From NCBI GenBank assembly GCA_030602345.1, contig JAUVZX010000006.1, positions 1 through 42,745 on the forward strand: a DNA stretch of 42,745 nt, written 5' to 3'. Position numbers and translations under genes: made by a program. Every line of letters begins with the position of its first letter. The stretch's first letter is position 1. This document shows, in pieces, positions 1 to 7,451 of the stretch. The DNA is from Bacilli bacterium (GTDB taxonomy: Bacteria > Bacillota_I > Bacilli_A > RF39 > UBA660). Below the pieces are notes generated by a model, which was given only the letters and a program-made list of their open reading frames with translations, had not been told where the DNA came from and made no database searches.

Positions 1-24
1 TGAAGTGAACCCCATTTAGGACAC
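1..24 (+). repeat. Left terminal inverted repeat of the IS
   Basis: Bases 1-24 match the reverse complement of 1201-1224 at 20 of 24 positions, with the outer 14 identical. The outer end starts TGA and the opposite end closes TCA, as in most IS3-family elements. Confidence 0.9.
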
Positions 25-48
25 TTTATAAAAAAGGACAGTTGATAT

Positions 49-80
49 AAAATAGTATCTCAGAAAGGAGATGCTATTTT
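49..80 (+). promoter_or_regulatory. Hairpin over the orfA ribosome-binding site
   Basis: Bases 49-61 pair with 68-80 in a 13-bp stem (one G-U pair) around a 6-base loop. The Shine-Dalgarno AAAGGAG (64-70) sits in the loop and 3' arm, and the stem is followed by a T run. A transcript entering from outside the IS would fold this stem, hiding the ribosome site or ending transcription, while one starting inside would lack the 5' arm. Such protection against outside transcription is known for several insertion sequences; for this element it is inferred from base pairing only. Confidence 0.7.
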
Positions 81-83
81 TAT

Positions 84-371
84 ATGGCAAATAAAGGACA
101 AAAATTAAAATCATATTCGGATGAATTAAGAAAAGAAATAGTTAACAAATATTTAAATGGTATGGCTGGAAGAAGTTCATTATCAAAAGATTATGATGTT
201 CCACTAAAAACAATAAATAATTGGTTATGCAAATATAATCATGGATATGATTTAATAAGCAAAAATAGTCTTAAAGGAAGAAGAAAAGATGAAAATATTG
301 ATTATAAAGAACGATATGAAATACTAAAAAAATACCAAGCCTTCCTAAAGGCACAACGCGAGAGAAAGTGA
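84..371 (+). CDS. IS3-family transposase OrfA (helix-turn-helix subunit)
   Basis: 95 residues, the DNA-binding subunit of an IS3-type transposase. Residues about 10-50 form the usual helix-turn-helix (LKTINNWLCKY near residue 41), and the C-terminal part (ERYEILKKYQAFLKAQ) is the leucine-zipper-like stretch through which OrfA and OrfAB pair. The start ATG lies 13 bases after AAAGGAG. The TGA stop overlaps the GTG that opens the orfB frame (GTGA). A slippery A7 run in the zipper region would allow -1 frameshifting to make the fused OrfAB transposase. OrfA alone usually acts as a regulator of transposition. Confidence 0.92.
   Translation: MANKGQKLKSYSDELRKEIVNKYLNGMAGRSSLSKDYDVPLKTINNWLCKYNHGYDLISKNSLKGRRKDENIDYKERYEILKKYQAFLKAQRERK
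326..332 (+). other. Probable -1 frameshift site (A AAA AAA) joining orfA and orfB
   Basis: Seven A residues in the register needed for tandem slippage: the orfA codons are AAA (327) and AAA (330). After a -1 shift the reading frame stays open through GTG at 368 into orfB. This is the standard IS3-family way of producing OrfAB. I did not find an obvious downstream stimulatory pseudoknot, and coupled reinitiation at GTGA (368-371) is an alternative. Confidence 0.7.
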
Positions 372-1171
372 CATTTATTAATTTGTATATTGATAATTAT
401 AAACTTTCGAACATGTGTGCCGTTTTAGAAATAAGTAAAAGAACTTATTATAAATATAGAAAAGCTGAAGATTTAGATTATTATGATTATTTAATAGTTA
501 AAGAAATATTTGATGATTCTAAAGGTACATATGGATATCGTAGGATAACTGAAGGTGTAAAGATTAAATATGGTGTAATATTTAATCATAAAAAAGTTAG
601 AAGAATAATGACTAAATACTATATAAAACCAGAATATATAAGAAAATTAAGGCCTAACATAACATATAAAAGAATTGAAGGAAATGTAAAACCAAATTTA
701 CTTAACAGAAAATTTAATGTAGATAAAGAAAACAGTATTTGGTGTACAGACATTACTTATTTAATTTTCAATAACAAAAGAGCGTATTTATCCACTATTA
801 TTGACTTATATGACAGAAAAGTTGTCTCTTATAAAATTTCAAAATTCAATGACAATCGATTAGTGTTAGACACTTTAAACGAAGCTTTAGGCAAAAGAAA
901 AAACGTATCTGGCTTGATTATTCATAGTGATCAAGGATTCCAATATACGTCTTTTGAATACAAAGTTGTATGTGAATATAACCACATACAGATTTCTATG
1001 AGCAGAAAAGGTACTCCGATTGATGATTCACCAATGGAATCTTTCCACAGCATACTCAAGAAAGAAACTTTGTATAACAATAATATCACATCTTTACAAG
1101 AATATATAATTCTTGTTGAAGACTGGATATTTTTTTATAACACAACGAGATTAAAGTCAAAAAGGACCTAG
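368..1171 (+). CDS. IS3-family transposase OrfB (DDE integrase domain)
   Basis: 267 residues in the -1 frame relative to orfA, probably made mainly as an OrfAB fusion. An N-terminal HTH_21-type region (GTYGYRRI near residue 53) is followed by the retroviral-integrase-like core: D128 (CTDITY), D188 (HSDQG) and E224 (MESFHS), with exactly 35 residues between D188 and E224. The protein ends at RLKSKRT, about 20 residues before the usual GY.SP..Y tail, and its TAG stop lies inside a terminator stem. The catalytic residues are intact, so activity is plausible. The GTG at 368 is the nominal frame start only. Confidence 0.92.
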   Translation: MTFINLYIDNYKLSNMCAVLEISKRTYYKYRKAEDLDYYDYLIVKEIFDDSKGTYGYRRITEGVKIKYGVIFNHKKVRRIMTKYYIKPEYIRKLRPNITYKRIEGNVKPNLLNRKFNVDKENSIWCTDITYLIFNNKRAYLSTIIDLYDRKVVSYKISKFNDNRLVLDTLNEALGKRKNVSGLIIHSDQGFQYTSFEYKVVCEYNHIQISMSRKGTPIDDSPMESFHSILKKETLYNNNITSLQEYIILVEDWIFFYNTTRLKSKRT

Positions 1172-1194
1172 AATTAATATTCTAAGTCCTTTTT
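1159..1194 (+). terminator. Terminator at the 3' end of the IS transposase
   Basis: AAAAAGGAC-c-TAGAAT pairs with ATTCTA-a-GTCCTTTTT: a 15-bp stem with one mismatch, a 4-base loop and a trailing T run. The orfB stop codon (1169-1171) lies in the 5' arm. Confidence 0.85.
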
Positions 1195-1200
1195 ATTATT

Positions 1201-1224
1201 GTGAACTATTTGGGGTTCACTTCA
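1201..1224 (-). repeat. Right terminal inverted repeat of the IS
   Basis: Reverse complement of the left end with four mismatches in the inner part. It marks the right boundary of the element, 12 bp short of the stop codon of the neighbouring minus-strand gene, so that gene is not interrupted. Confidence 0.9.
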
Positions 1225-1236
1225 TCTTAGTTCTTT

Positions 1237-1986
1237 TTATTTTGTTCTCGAGAAAGGTATATAGTCTTCTAAATTATACCCTTTTGACTCTACAAACCTG
1301 TTCCATATTTCAAATTTAAAAAGCCAAAACCTCAAAAAATATTCATTACTATACTCTCTTATAGTTTCTCTTGAAAAATCATATATACCGTCTTCAATAC
1401 TCGGATGCATTTGACAACCAGCAAACTCACCAGTCCAACAACTAGTATTTTTTTGAACTATTTGCATAAACGGATTAGAAGGCATTATTTCACCTTTATA
1501 TAATTTTCTAAATATATTTGTTTCTATATTATTAAATTCCGTAATTGTTCCTTCAGGCATATCTGTAATTTTCAAATTGTATCCAAAATTTGAAAATGCT
1601 GTTGTATTATCATGTGTTTTAGTTAAAAATAATACTAACTTTTGATATTGTTTTGATATTTCTTCTTTTGTCATAGGAACCACTAACGGATAATATACTC
1701 CATATTCTTCTTGCAATTGAGCTAAATCATATACTTTTCCATTTACCTCTCTTGCCCCTTCAGGCATAACGCCTAAATCGAGCCCTCCAAAACCTTTATT
1801 TGAATCTACAATAACTATATTGTCTTGTAAAAAATTTATAATGGGTTCACGATAAATATAGCCTCCAGTCACTAGAGTTAGTGCTAATAAACCTTTTATT
1901 ATTTTTTTGCTTAATTTTTTCTTATTAGAAGATATTTCTTTAAATTTTTCTTCATTTATAATTAAATTCTTTATTCCTTTATACAT
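1237..1986 (-). CDS. Membrane-anchored protein of unknown function
   Basis: 249 residues; no family recognised. A basic N-terminal tail (residues 1-29) precedes one hydrophobic segment at about 30-45 (IIKGLLALTLVTGGYIY), so it is probably a signal anchor with about 200 residues outside the membrane. The outer part is rich in aromatic and acidic residues and has two close cysteines (CWTGEFAGC, around residues 183-191) that could form a disulfide. The ATG is preceded by TTAGGAG at good spacing and by its own promoter with a TTGACA -35. The gene is monocistronic, lies between nth and the IS, and ends 12 bp before the IS right end. A lipoprotein is unlikely because there is no lipobox. Confidence 0.75.
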   Translation of the reverse strand: MYKGIKNLIINEEKFKEISSNKKKLSKKIIKGLLALTLVTGGYIYREPIINFLQDNIVIVDSNKGFGGLDLGVMPEGAREVNGKVYDLAQLQEEYGVYYPLVVPMTKEEISKQYQKLVLFLTKTHDNTTAFSNFGYNLKITDMPEGTITEFNNIETNIFRKLYKGEIMPSNPFMQIVQKNTSCWTGEFAGCQMHPSIEDGIYDFSRETIREYSNEYFLRFWLFKFEIWNRFVESKGYNLEDYIPFSRTK

Positions 1987-2004
1987 TTAAATCTCCTAAA
2001 TTTT

Positions 2005-2032
2005 ATTTTATACTATTATATATCATTGTCAA
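2005..2032 (-). promoter_or_regulatory. Sigma-A-type promoter of the membrane-anchored protein
   Basis: On the minus strand TTGACA (2032-2027) is separated by 16 bp from TAAAAT (2010-2005), about 20 bp upstream of the start codon. Confidence 0.6.
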
Positions 2033-2035
2033 ATT

Positions 2036-2056
2036 AAAAGAGACATATATCTCTTA
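2036..2056 (-). terminator. Probable terminator of the cca-dnaD-nth genes
   Basis: On the minus strand AAGAGA pairs with TCTCTT around a 6-base loop, followed by TTAATTT. The nth stop codon lies in the 5' arm. The stem is short and low in GC. Confidence 0.5.
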
Positions 2057-2680
2057 TTTAGTAAATTTCGTTTTATAATAACTACAAATATTCTTAAGTT
2101 CACATTCACTACAATTTGGTTTTATTGCTTTGCAATGATGTCTGCCAAATAATACTAATTGATGATGTAATTTAAGTATATTTTTATTTTTAAATAATTC
2201 TAATAGTTTTTGTTCTATTTTTATAGGATCATCTTTTTCATTTACTAATTTTAATCTTTTTGACACTCTCATAACGTGAGTATCTACTGCTAAACACTCT
2301 TCATTATAAAGATTACTTAATACTACATTAGCTGTTTTTCTCCCAACGCCTGGTAGGGATTCTAATAATTCTCTATCATTAGGAATTTTGTCAATATCTT
2401 TTAATTTGATAGCTATTTCTTTTAAATTAAATGCTTTTTTTCTAAATGTTCCAATTGGTTTAATTATCTGCTCAATATCTTCAATATCCGCCTCTGATAA
2501 AGCCGCTAAACTAGGGTATTTTTCAAATAGAACTTTTGTTACTTGGTTTACTCTTATATCTGTAGTTTGAGCAGATAACATTACTGCTAATAAAAGTTCA
2601 TAATCTTTTGTGTAATTAAGCTCTATTTTAGCATCTGGAATTAGTTTTTCTAAGTAGTCACTTATTAAATCAATTTTCAT
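2054..2680 (-). CDS. nth: Endonuclease III (DNA glycosylase/AP lyase)
   Basis: About 208 residues. Removes oxidised pyrimidines and cleaves abasic sites in base excision repair. Visible: the helix-hairpin-helix with catalytic lysine (LPGVGRKTANVV), the catalytic aspartate (AVDTHVMRVS), and the C-terminal 4Fe-4S cluster ligands in C-x6-C-x2-C-x5-C spacing (CKAIKPNCSECELKNIC). The start is uncertain: TTG at 2698 and ATG at 2692 are also in frame with no clear ribosome site, while ATG at 2680 gives MKIDLISDY, which lines up best with Bacillus Nth. It overlaps the end of dnaD, so translation is probably coupled. Confidence 0.95.
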   Translation of the reverse strand: MKIDLISDYLEKLIPDAKIELNYTKDYELLLAVMLSAQTTDIRVNQVTKVLFEKYPSLAALSEADIEDIEQIIKPIGTFRKKAFNLKEIAIKLKDIDKIPNDRELLESLPGVGRKTANVVLSNLYNEECLAVDTHVMRVSKRLKLVNEKDDPIKIEQKLLELFKNKNILKLHHQLVLFGRHHCKAIKPNCSECELKNICSYYKTKFTK

Positions 2681-3302
2681 TGAGCCAATCATAATCAATT
2701 AACTTTTCTTCTTTTGTTTTATTGGAAATTACTTTCTTAGAATCATTTAAATCTTTTTCGTTTTTAATTCCTTTTTTATGCCATTCATGTAATATTTTAT
2801 CAATATATCTAAAACTGAATACAGCATTATAAACTGATTCTTTTAATGCCAAAACAATTAGTTCTTTGCTATAATTCAAATCGTTTTGCCATGCAACTAA
2901 CAATTCATATTCTGTTGGAGATAGTGGTCTTGAAAATTCTTTTTCAAAGATATCAAATAAATTACTATCATATTTTTTTTCTTCTTTATTCATTAAAATA
3001 AAAGCTAATTTCTTATATAATGAATCAAAGTCAACATATTCTGTTCTGATATTATTAACTTTTCTTACTTTAAAAGAAATTATATCTTTACTACTTAAGT
3101 TAGTTATTATATCCATTATTTCTTTCAAATTAAAATTTAATTCTTGTTCTATTTTTTTAGGATTATATATTTCTTCCTCATTCATTAAATAGATTAATAG
3201 AACTAGTTCTTTTTCCGTTAATTCTAGTTTTTTATAATTATTTAACAGTAATTTAGGGAATGATACTTGCCCTTTTTTTAATATTGAAATTATTTCTTCC
3301 AT
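2670..3302 (-). CDS. dnaD: DnaD-family primosome protein
   Basis: 210 residues with the layout of Bacillus DnaD: an N-terminal winged-helix domain (about 1-100) and the C-terminal DnaD/DnaB-like domain containing the signature YIDKILHEW. DnaD helps load the replicative helicase at oriC and at restarted forks. An AAGGAGG site lies 4 bases before the ATG. The gene overlaps the end of cca by 13 bp and the start of nth, giving a cca-dnaD-nth unit; dnaD-nth adjacency is common in Bacilli. It ends in TGA. Confidence 0.93.
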   Translation of the reverse strand: MEEIISILKKGQVSFPKLLLNNYKKLELTEKELVLLIYLMNEEEIYNPKKIEQELNFNLKEIMDIITNLSSKDIISFKVRKVNNIRTEYVDFDSLYKKLAFILMNKEEKKYDSNLFDIFEKEFSRPLSPTEYELLVAWQNDLNYSKELIVLALKESVYNAVFSFRYIDKILHEWHKKGIKNEKDLNDSKKVISNKTKEEKLIDYDWLNEN

Positions 3303-4372
3303 ATTTCCTCCTTAATGATCATTGCATCAATTATTTCTTTTTTATTATTGTTAATTGTTCCTCTTAATATCTCTTTTTCTAAATATTCATAAAACTTCGA
3401 TATTTGAACTCCCTCCAGTTTAAATACTTCAATTACTTCTTCAGGTTTTAAGTCTATTTCTTGTCTACTATTAATCGGCATAAGTCTATACAATCTAATT
3501 ACTTCTTTAAGATCAAAGTCTAGTATTTGGGCTTTAATTTCACAAGTATATAAACCATATTGATATATATTATACATAGTAATTGAATCAATTTGTTTTA
3601 AATCTTTAATTATTTTTAATTCATGTTTGCTAAATGGGTATTTCAAAGCTTCTAATTGGGCCCACATTCCAATTAAATCGTTGGTTTTTTTTAATTTTTC
3701 TAAACCTTTAATATCTAAATATTTAATAATATTGTATTCTTTCAACAATTTTATTATCTCATATATATTCGGAGATAAAAACATTTTATTTAATTCTTCT
3801 TTAATTTTAAAATGAGATAAATTTTGAATCAAGTGAGCTTGTTTTTTGATTGAATTACCTAATTTTTTTTCTATTTTAAAATCTAAATGTCCTGCGAATC
3901 TTATTGCTCTTAGAATTCTTAAAGGATCATCTTTTAATAATTTTTTAGGGTTTTGTACTGATCTTATTATTTTATTTTCTATATCTTTTTTAGCATTTAA
4001 ATAATCAACATAGTTACCATTTTCATCAATACATAAAGTATTAATTGTAAAGTCTCTTCTTTTTAAGTCGTCTTTTAAAGAATTTATTTTAATAAATTCC
4101 GGATGTCTGTTTTTATATGATATCTCTTTTCTATATGTGGTTATTTCAAACATTGTTTTTCGATATGTCATTCTAAACGATCCATATGAAGATGGGGATA
4201 CTTTATGATTAGGAAATATCGAAATAATATCATTATAAGTAGCGGATGTCGTTATATCAACATCACATGATATTTTTCCCATATAATAGTCCCTTGAAAA
4301 ACCACCTATTATATAAGCTTCATACCCTTTAGCGTTTATTTTTTTAATAAGGTTTAATGCATCGTTAAACAT
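3290..4372 (-). CDS. cca: CCA-adding tRNA nucleotidyltransferase
   Basis: 360 residues, class II nucleotidyltransferase that builds or repairs the tRNA 3' CCA end. Motifs in order: GGFSRD and CDVDITTSA (metal-binding DxD) near residues 25-45, RRDFTINTL near 105, and DPLRILRAIRFAG near 150, followed by the helical body and tail. Start: the ATG at 4372 follows GGTGAT at good spacing; the in-frame ATG 12 bp upstream has no ribosome site. Poly(A) polymerase has the same fold, but as the family member beside dnaD/nth in a small Bacilli genome the CCA enzyme is much more likely. Confidence 0.9.
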   Translation of the reverse strand: MFNDALNLIKKINAKGYEAYIIGGFSRDYYMGKISCDVDITTSATYNDIISIFPNHKVSPSSYGSFRMTYRKTMFEITTYRKEISYKNRHPEFIKINSLKDDLKRRDFTINTLCIDENGNYVDYLNAKKDIENKIIRSVQNPKKLLKDDPLRILRAIRFAGHLDFKIEKKLGNSIKKQAHLIQNLSHFKIKEELNKMFLSPNIYEIIKLLKEYNIIKYLDIKGLEKLKKTNDLIGMWAQLEALKYPFSKHELKIIKDLKQIDSITMYNIYQYGLYTCEIKAQILDFDLKEVIRLYRLMPINSRQEIDLKPEEVIEVFKLEGVQISKFYEYLEKEILRGTINNNKKEIIDAMIIKEEIWKK

Positions 4373-4399
4373 ACTATCACCCATCTATATTTTAACACA

Positions 4400-4422
4400 A
4401 AAAAAAGGCTTATGCCTTTTTT
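4400..4422 (-). terminator. Terminator after hup
   Basis: On the minus strand AAAAAAGGC-ATAA-GCCTTTTTT forms a 9-bp stem with a 4-base loop and a T run, directly after the hup stop codon. Confidence 0.9.
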
Positions 4423-4423
4423 A

Positions 4424-4696
4424 TTAGTTTAAAGCTTCTTTTAGTTTAGAACCAGCTTTTACAGTAACTGCTACTCTTGCAGGAATTTTTACTGGAGCTC
4501 CAGTTCTTGGATTACGTCCTTCTTTAGCAGGTTTTTTCTTTGCAACAAATGTTACAAATCCTGTAAGTTTAACTTCTCCTTCTTTCTTAAGTCCAGTTTT
4601 AACACCATCTACCATAGCGTTAAGAGCTCTTTCTGCGTCCGCTTTTGTTAAACCAGCGTGTTCAGCCATGTATGCTACTAAATCTTGTTTAGTCAT
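4424..4696 (-). CDS. hup: HU-family DNA-binding protein
   Basis: 90 residues, full length for HU. Small basic dimeric protein that bends and compacts DNA. The family signature is clear: GFVTF followed by GRNPRTG (the DNA-intercalating beta-arm) and KIPAR. The start ATG follows TAGGAGG closely. It has its own promoter and terminator and is therefore a single-gene unit, as expected for an abundant nucleoid protein. Confidence 0.97.
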   Translation of the reverse strand: MTKQDLVAYMAEHAGLTKADAERALNAMVDGVKTGLKKEGEVKLTGFVTFVAKKKPAKEGRNPRTGAPVKIPARVAVTVKAGSKLKEALN

Positions 4697-4733
4697 GTTC
4701 TACCTCCTATTATAAGCTATTGCTTACACTTAA

Positions 4734-4762
4734 AGAATACCACTAACATGAAAAAAAATCAA
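4734..4762 (-). promoter_or_regulatory. Promoter of hup
   Basis: Minus-strand TTGATT (4762-4757), 17-bp spacer, TATTCT (4739-4734). The -35 box overlaps the T-run side of the upstream der terminator. Confidence 0.6.
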
Positions 4763-4788
4763 CACTTTTGATAAAAATCGTTGATTTT
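4751..4788 (-). terminator. Terminator after der
   Basis: Minus-strand AAAATCAAC (4788-4780) pairs with GTTGATTTT (4763-4755) over a 16-base loop and runs into further T residues. Confidence 0.65.
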
Positions 4789-4800
4789 ATAAGGATATTT

Positions 4801-6117
4801 TTAATATTCTTCGCCTTTACTCTTAAATTGGAGAACAATTGGAGTACCTGTAAAATCAAAAGATTCTCTCATTTTGTTTTCTAAATATCGTTGATAAGAA
4901 AAATGAACTAAACCTTTGCTATTTACTGATAAATTAAAGGTTGGAGGACAATTTCCTGCTTGACTAGCAAAGTAAATCTTAAGTCTTTTGTTTTTATATG
5001 ATGGTGGCAAGTTTAAAATGTATGCATCTTGAATTACTTGATTTAAAACGCTTGTTTTGATTTCTTTAGTATAGTTTTCATACACTTTTAATACTTCAGG
5101 CATCAAAGTGTGAATTCTTTTCTTCGTCATAGCAGATAAAAATACAATTGGCGAATATCCGATAAATTTAAATTCTTCTTTAATTAACTTAGTAAAATCT
5201 CTCATTTTTTGATCTTTTTCGTCAATCAAATCCCATTTATTAACAACAATTATAGTTGCTTTCCCTGCTTCTTTAGCATATCCAGCGATATGTTTATCGT
5301 GTTCTATTATACCTTCATTGGCATCTATAACTACTAGGCAAACATCACTTCTATCGATGGCTTTCAATGATCTAAGTAGACTATATTTTTCTATTTTATC
5401 GTAAATTCTTCCTTTTTTTCTCATTCCCGCAGTATCAATAACTACATAATCTTTTTCATGGTATTTAAAAATAGTATCGATGGCATCTCTTGTAGTTCCC
5501 GCTTCTTCACTTACAATTACTCTTTCTTCATTTACAATTGCGTTTACTAAACTACTTTTACCTACATTAGGTCTTCCGATCACACTGAATTTAATCATTG
5601 ATTCATCATATTCTTCTTCAATCGGAGTAAAATCTTTAGTTACTGTTTCCAAAAGTTCATATATACCTGTATTTTGTTCACCACTTACATAAACATATTC
5701 TTCAAAACCTAATTCATAGAAAACATACATATTATCTCTGCTTTCTTTACTATCAACTTTGTTTATTACTACAATTACTCTTTTACCTGATTTTTTAAGC
5801 ATTTCTTGAACTACATAGTCATTTGAAGTTAAACCTTCTTTTCCGTCCACGATAAATAAAACAATGTCCGATTCATCTATTGCTATTTGTGCTTGAATTT
5901 TAATTTCTTCATTAAATAATTCTTGTGATACGTCTATTCCTCCCGTATCAATTAGATAAAAACTATAATCCTTAAAGCTTACATTACCATAAATTCTATC
6001 TCTTGTTACTCCAGGAGTATCCTCAATTATAGCTACTTTTTTACCTACTAAATTATTAAATATTGTAGATTTACCTACGTTTGGTCTTCCTACCAAAGAC
6101 ACTGTTGCTTTTTTCAT
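4801..6117 (-). CDS. der: Ribosome-assembly GTPase Der (EngA)
   Basis: 438 residues, normal length. Essential GTPase for late 50S maturation, unique in having two tandem G domains. Both are seen: GRPNVGKST with DTPGVTRD and NKVDS in the first (about 8-160), and GRPNVGKSS with DTAGMRKK and NKWDL in the second (about 178-350). The C-terminal KH-like domain (HFSYQRYLENKMRESF) follows. Start ATG is preceded by AGAGGTGAT. It is downstream of engB, another ribosome GTPase, but separated by a terminator and a new promoter. Confidence 0.98.
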   Translation of the reverse strand: MKKATVSLVGRPNVGKSTIFNNLVGKKVAIIEDTPGVTRDRIYGNVSFKDYSFYLIDTGGIDVSQELFNEEIKIQAQIAIDESDIVLFIVDGKEGLTSNDYVVQEMLKKSGKRVIVVINKVDSKESRDNMYVFYELGFEEYVYVSGEQNTGIYELLETVTKDFTPIEEEYDESMIKFSVIGRPNVGKSSLVNAIVNEERVIVSEEAGTTRDAIDTIFKYHEKDYVVIDTAGMRKKGRIYDKIEKYSLLRSLKAIDRSDVCLVVIDANEGIIEHDKHIAGYAKEAGKATIIVVNKWDLIDEKDQKMRDFTKLIKEEFKFIGYSPIVFLSAMTKKRIHTLMPEVLKVYENYTKEIKTSVLNQVIQDAYILNLPPSYKNKRLKIYFASQAGNCPPTFNLSVNSKGLVHFSYQRYLENKMRESFDFTGTPIVLQFKSKGEEY

Positions 6118-6132
6118 AAAATCACCTCTTTA

Positions 6133-6141
6133 ATTATATCA
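6133..6141 (-). promoter_or_regulatory. Extended -10 promoter of der
   Basis: Minus-strand TGATATAAT (extended -10, no good -35), just after the engB terminator and just before the der ribosome site. Confidence 0.5.
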
Positions 6142-6142
6142 T

Positions 6143-6164
6143 AAAAAAAGATGCCGAGGCATCT
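6143..6164 (-). terminator. Terminator after engB
   Basis: Minus-strand AGATGCC-tc-GGCATCT followed by seven T residues. The engB stop codon overlaps the 5' arm. Confidence 0.85.
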
Positions 6165-6744
6165 ATATTATTCGCTCGATCTTTTCTAAAACTTCATTTC
6201 TTCCAACTTTGGTTATGTTAGAAAATACGATAAATTCATGTTCCGTTGATAACTCTAATTCTTTTAAAATAATGGCTCTTTGTTTCTGTTGAGTTGAAAC
6301 ACTAATTTTATCTGCTTTTGTTGCTACTATTGTAACAGGGATGTCATAATGTTTTAGAAAATTCAGCATTAAAATATCATCTTTGCTTGGTTTATGTCTA
6401 AAATCTACAAGCATAAATACTTGTTTTAAGTTAGGACGATTAGTTAAATAATCTTCCATCATCAATCCAAATTTCTTTTTATTTCCTTTTCCAATTCTTG
6501 CATATCCATATCCCGGAGCATCAACTAAATAAAACTGTTCATTAACTTCATAGAAATTAATTGTTTGAGTTTTTCCCGGTGTTGAACTTGTTCTTGCAAA
6601 GTTTTTCCTATTAATTACTACATTTATAAAGCTACTTTTACCTACATTTGACCTTCCAACCAACAAAAATTCTGGTTTTAAATCAGTAGGATATTGGCTT
6701 CGTCTAACTGCACTGATAGTTATATCAACACTATTGATTATCAT
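6163..6744 (-). CDS. engB: Ribosome-biogenesis GTPase EngB (YsxC)
   Basis: 193 residues, family-typical. Small GTPase needed for 50S assembly. G1 GRSNVGKSS (about residue 30), a TPGKTQT G2 loop, G3 DAPGYGYA, and G4 TKAD are all present. The ATG at 6744 is chosen because AAGGTG lies at proper spacing; a GTG three codons upstream lacks a site. It is transcribed from a strong promoter (TTGACT/TATAAT) whose start point falls on a 14-bp palindrome. Confidence 0.97.
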   Translation of the reverse strand: MIINSVDITISAVRRSQYPTDLKPEFLLVGRSNVGKSSFINVVINRKNFARTSSTPGKTQTINFYEVNEQFYLVDAPGYGYARIGKGNKKKFGLMMEDYLTNRPNLKQVFMLVDFRHKPSKDDILMLNFLKHYDIPVTIVATKADKISVSTQQKQRAIILKELELSTEHEFIVFSNITKVGRNEVLEKIERII

Positions 6745-6761
6745 TTTAATCACCTTACTAC

Positions 6762-6775
6762 GCTTTAATTAAAGC
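6762..6775. repeat. Perfect 14-bp palindrome at the engB transcription start
   Basis: GCTTTAATTAAAGC reads the same on both strands. It lies between the engB -10 box and ribosome site, at about +1 to +14. It may be an operator for a dimeric repressor or a 5' end mRNA stem; the sequence alone cannot decide. Confidence 0.5.
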
Positions 6776-6781
6776 TAACAT

Positions 6782-6810
6782 ATTATAACATTTATATATG
6801 TAAAAGTCAA
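6782..6810 (-). promoter_or_regulatory. Promoter of engB
   Basis: Minus-strand TTGACT (6810-6805), 17-bp spacer, TATAAT (6787-6782). Near-consensus. Confidence 0.8.
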
Positions 6811-6844
6811 AAAAAGTAAACTCGTATTTTACGAAGAAAAATGA

Positions 6845-6850
6845 TATAAT
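6845..6850 (+). promoter_or_regulatory. -10 box of the recU promoter
   Basis: TATAAT at 6845-6850, 17 bp upstream of the recU ATG. No convincing -35 is seen, and the 5' leader would be only about 10 bases, ending in the GGTGAT ribosome site. Confidence 0.5.
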
Positions 6851-6866
6851 ATTATATGGTGATAAA

Positions 6867-7451
6867 ATGAATTATCCTCGCGGAATAAAAATGAATAACA
6901 TTAAAAATGTTTCTTATAAAAATAGAGGTATGTCTCTTGAAAATGACATAAATAAAACAAATATGTACTACTTAGAAAAGAATAAAGCGGTTTTTAATAA
7001 AAGGCCTACTCCGGTCAAAGTAATCAAAGTAGAATATATAGACGGTTTTGAAAGAATAGTAAATGCTTTTTTTGAAAAACCTTCGACAACGGATTACTAT
7101 GGTGTTTATAAAGGACATTATATCGACTTTGAAGCTAAGGAAACCAATTCAAAAACGTCATTTCCTTTGAACAATATTCATAAACATCAATGGGAACACA
7201 TGAATAATGTATTGAATCATGGCGGAATAAGTTTTCTGATAGTCAGATTCAGTAAATTAAATAAAACATTTTTTATACAAGCAGATGATATAGTAAATAT
7301 ACAAAAAGAGAAAAAAAGTATCCCCTTATCACTTTTCGAAGAAAAGGGTGTATTAATTAAAGAAAAATTAAATAATCCCGTAGATTATCTACCAATTATA
7401 CAAGAACTATACTTTAAAGGAGAAGAATATGCCGAAAAAGAAAGTAAATAA
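6867..7451 (+). CDS. recU: Holliday-junction resolvase RecU
   Basis: 194 residues. Resolves four-way junctions in recombination and aids chromosome segregation in Firmicutes. The conserved core is present: NRGMSLENDIN near residue 18, then the nuclease motif STTDYYGVYKGHYIDFEAKE with the metal-binding acidic residues and lysine, and KTSFPL. The start MNYPRG matches the MxYPxG start of Bacillus RecU and follows GGTGAT. The stop overlaps the start of the PBP gene by 23 bp, reproducing the classic recU-ponA operon. Confidence 0.96.
   Translation: MNYPRGIKMNNIKNVSYKNRGMSLENDINKTNMYYLEKNKAVFNKRPTPVKVIKVEYIDGFERIVNAFFEKPSTTDYYGVYKGHYIDFEAKETNSKTSFPLNNIHKHQWEHMNNVLNHGGISFLIVRFSKLNKTFFIQADDIVNIQKEKKSIPLSLFEEKGVLIKEKLNNPVDYLPIIQELYFKGEEYAEKESK

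Larger units (their letters stand above)
1..1224 (+). mobile_element. Complete IS3-family insertion sequence (orfA/orfB)
   Basis: A 1,224-bp element bounded by imperfect 24-bp inverted ends (20 of 24 positions match, first 14 identical: TGAAGTGAACCCCA). It carries the two-frame transposase of the IS3 family: a small helix-turn-helix OrfA and, in the -1 frame, an OrfB with a DD(35)E catalytic triad. A hairpin covers the start of orfA and a terminator lies inside the right end. The left end is base 1 of the window, so its left target duplication cannot be seen; the right flank begins tct. Both frames are open and the element looks intact, although OrfB ends early compared with many relatives. 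IS150-like subgroup membership is a guess. Confidence 0.93.
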
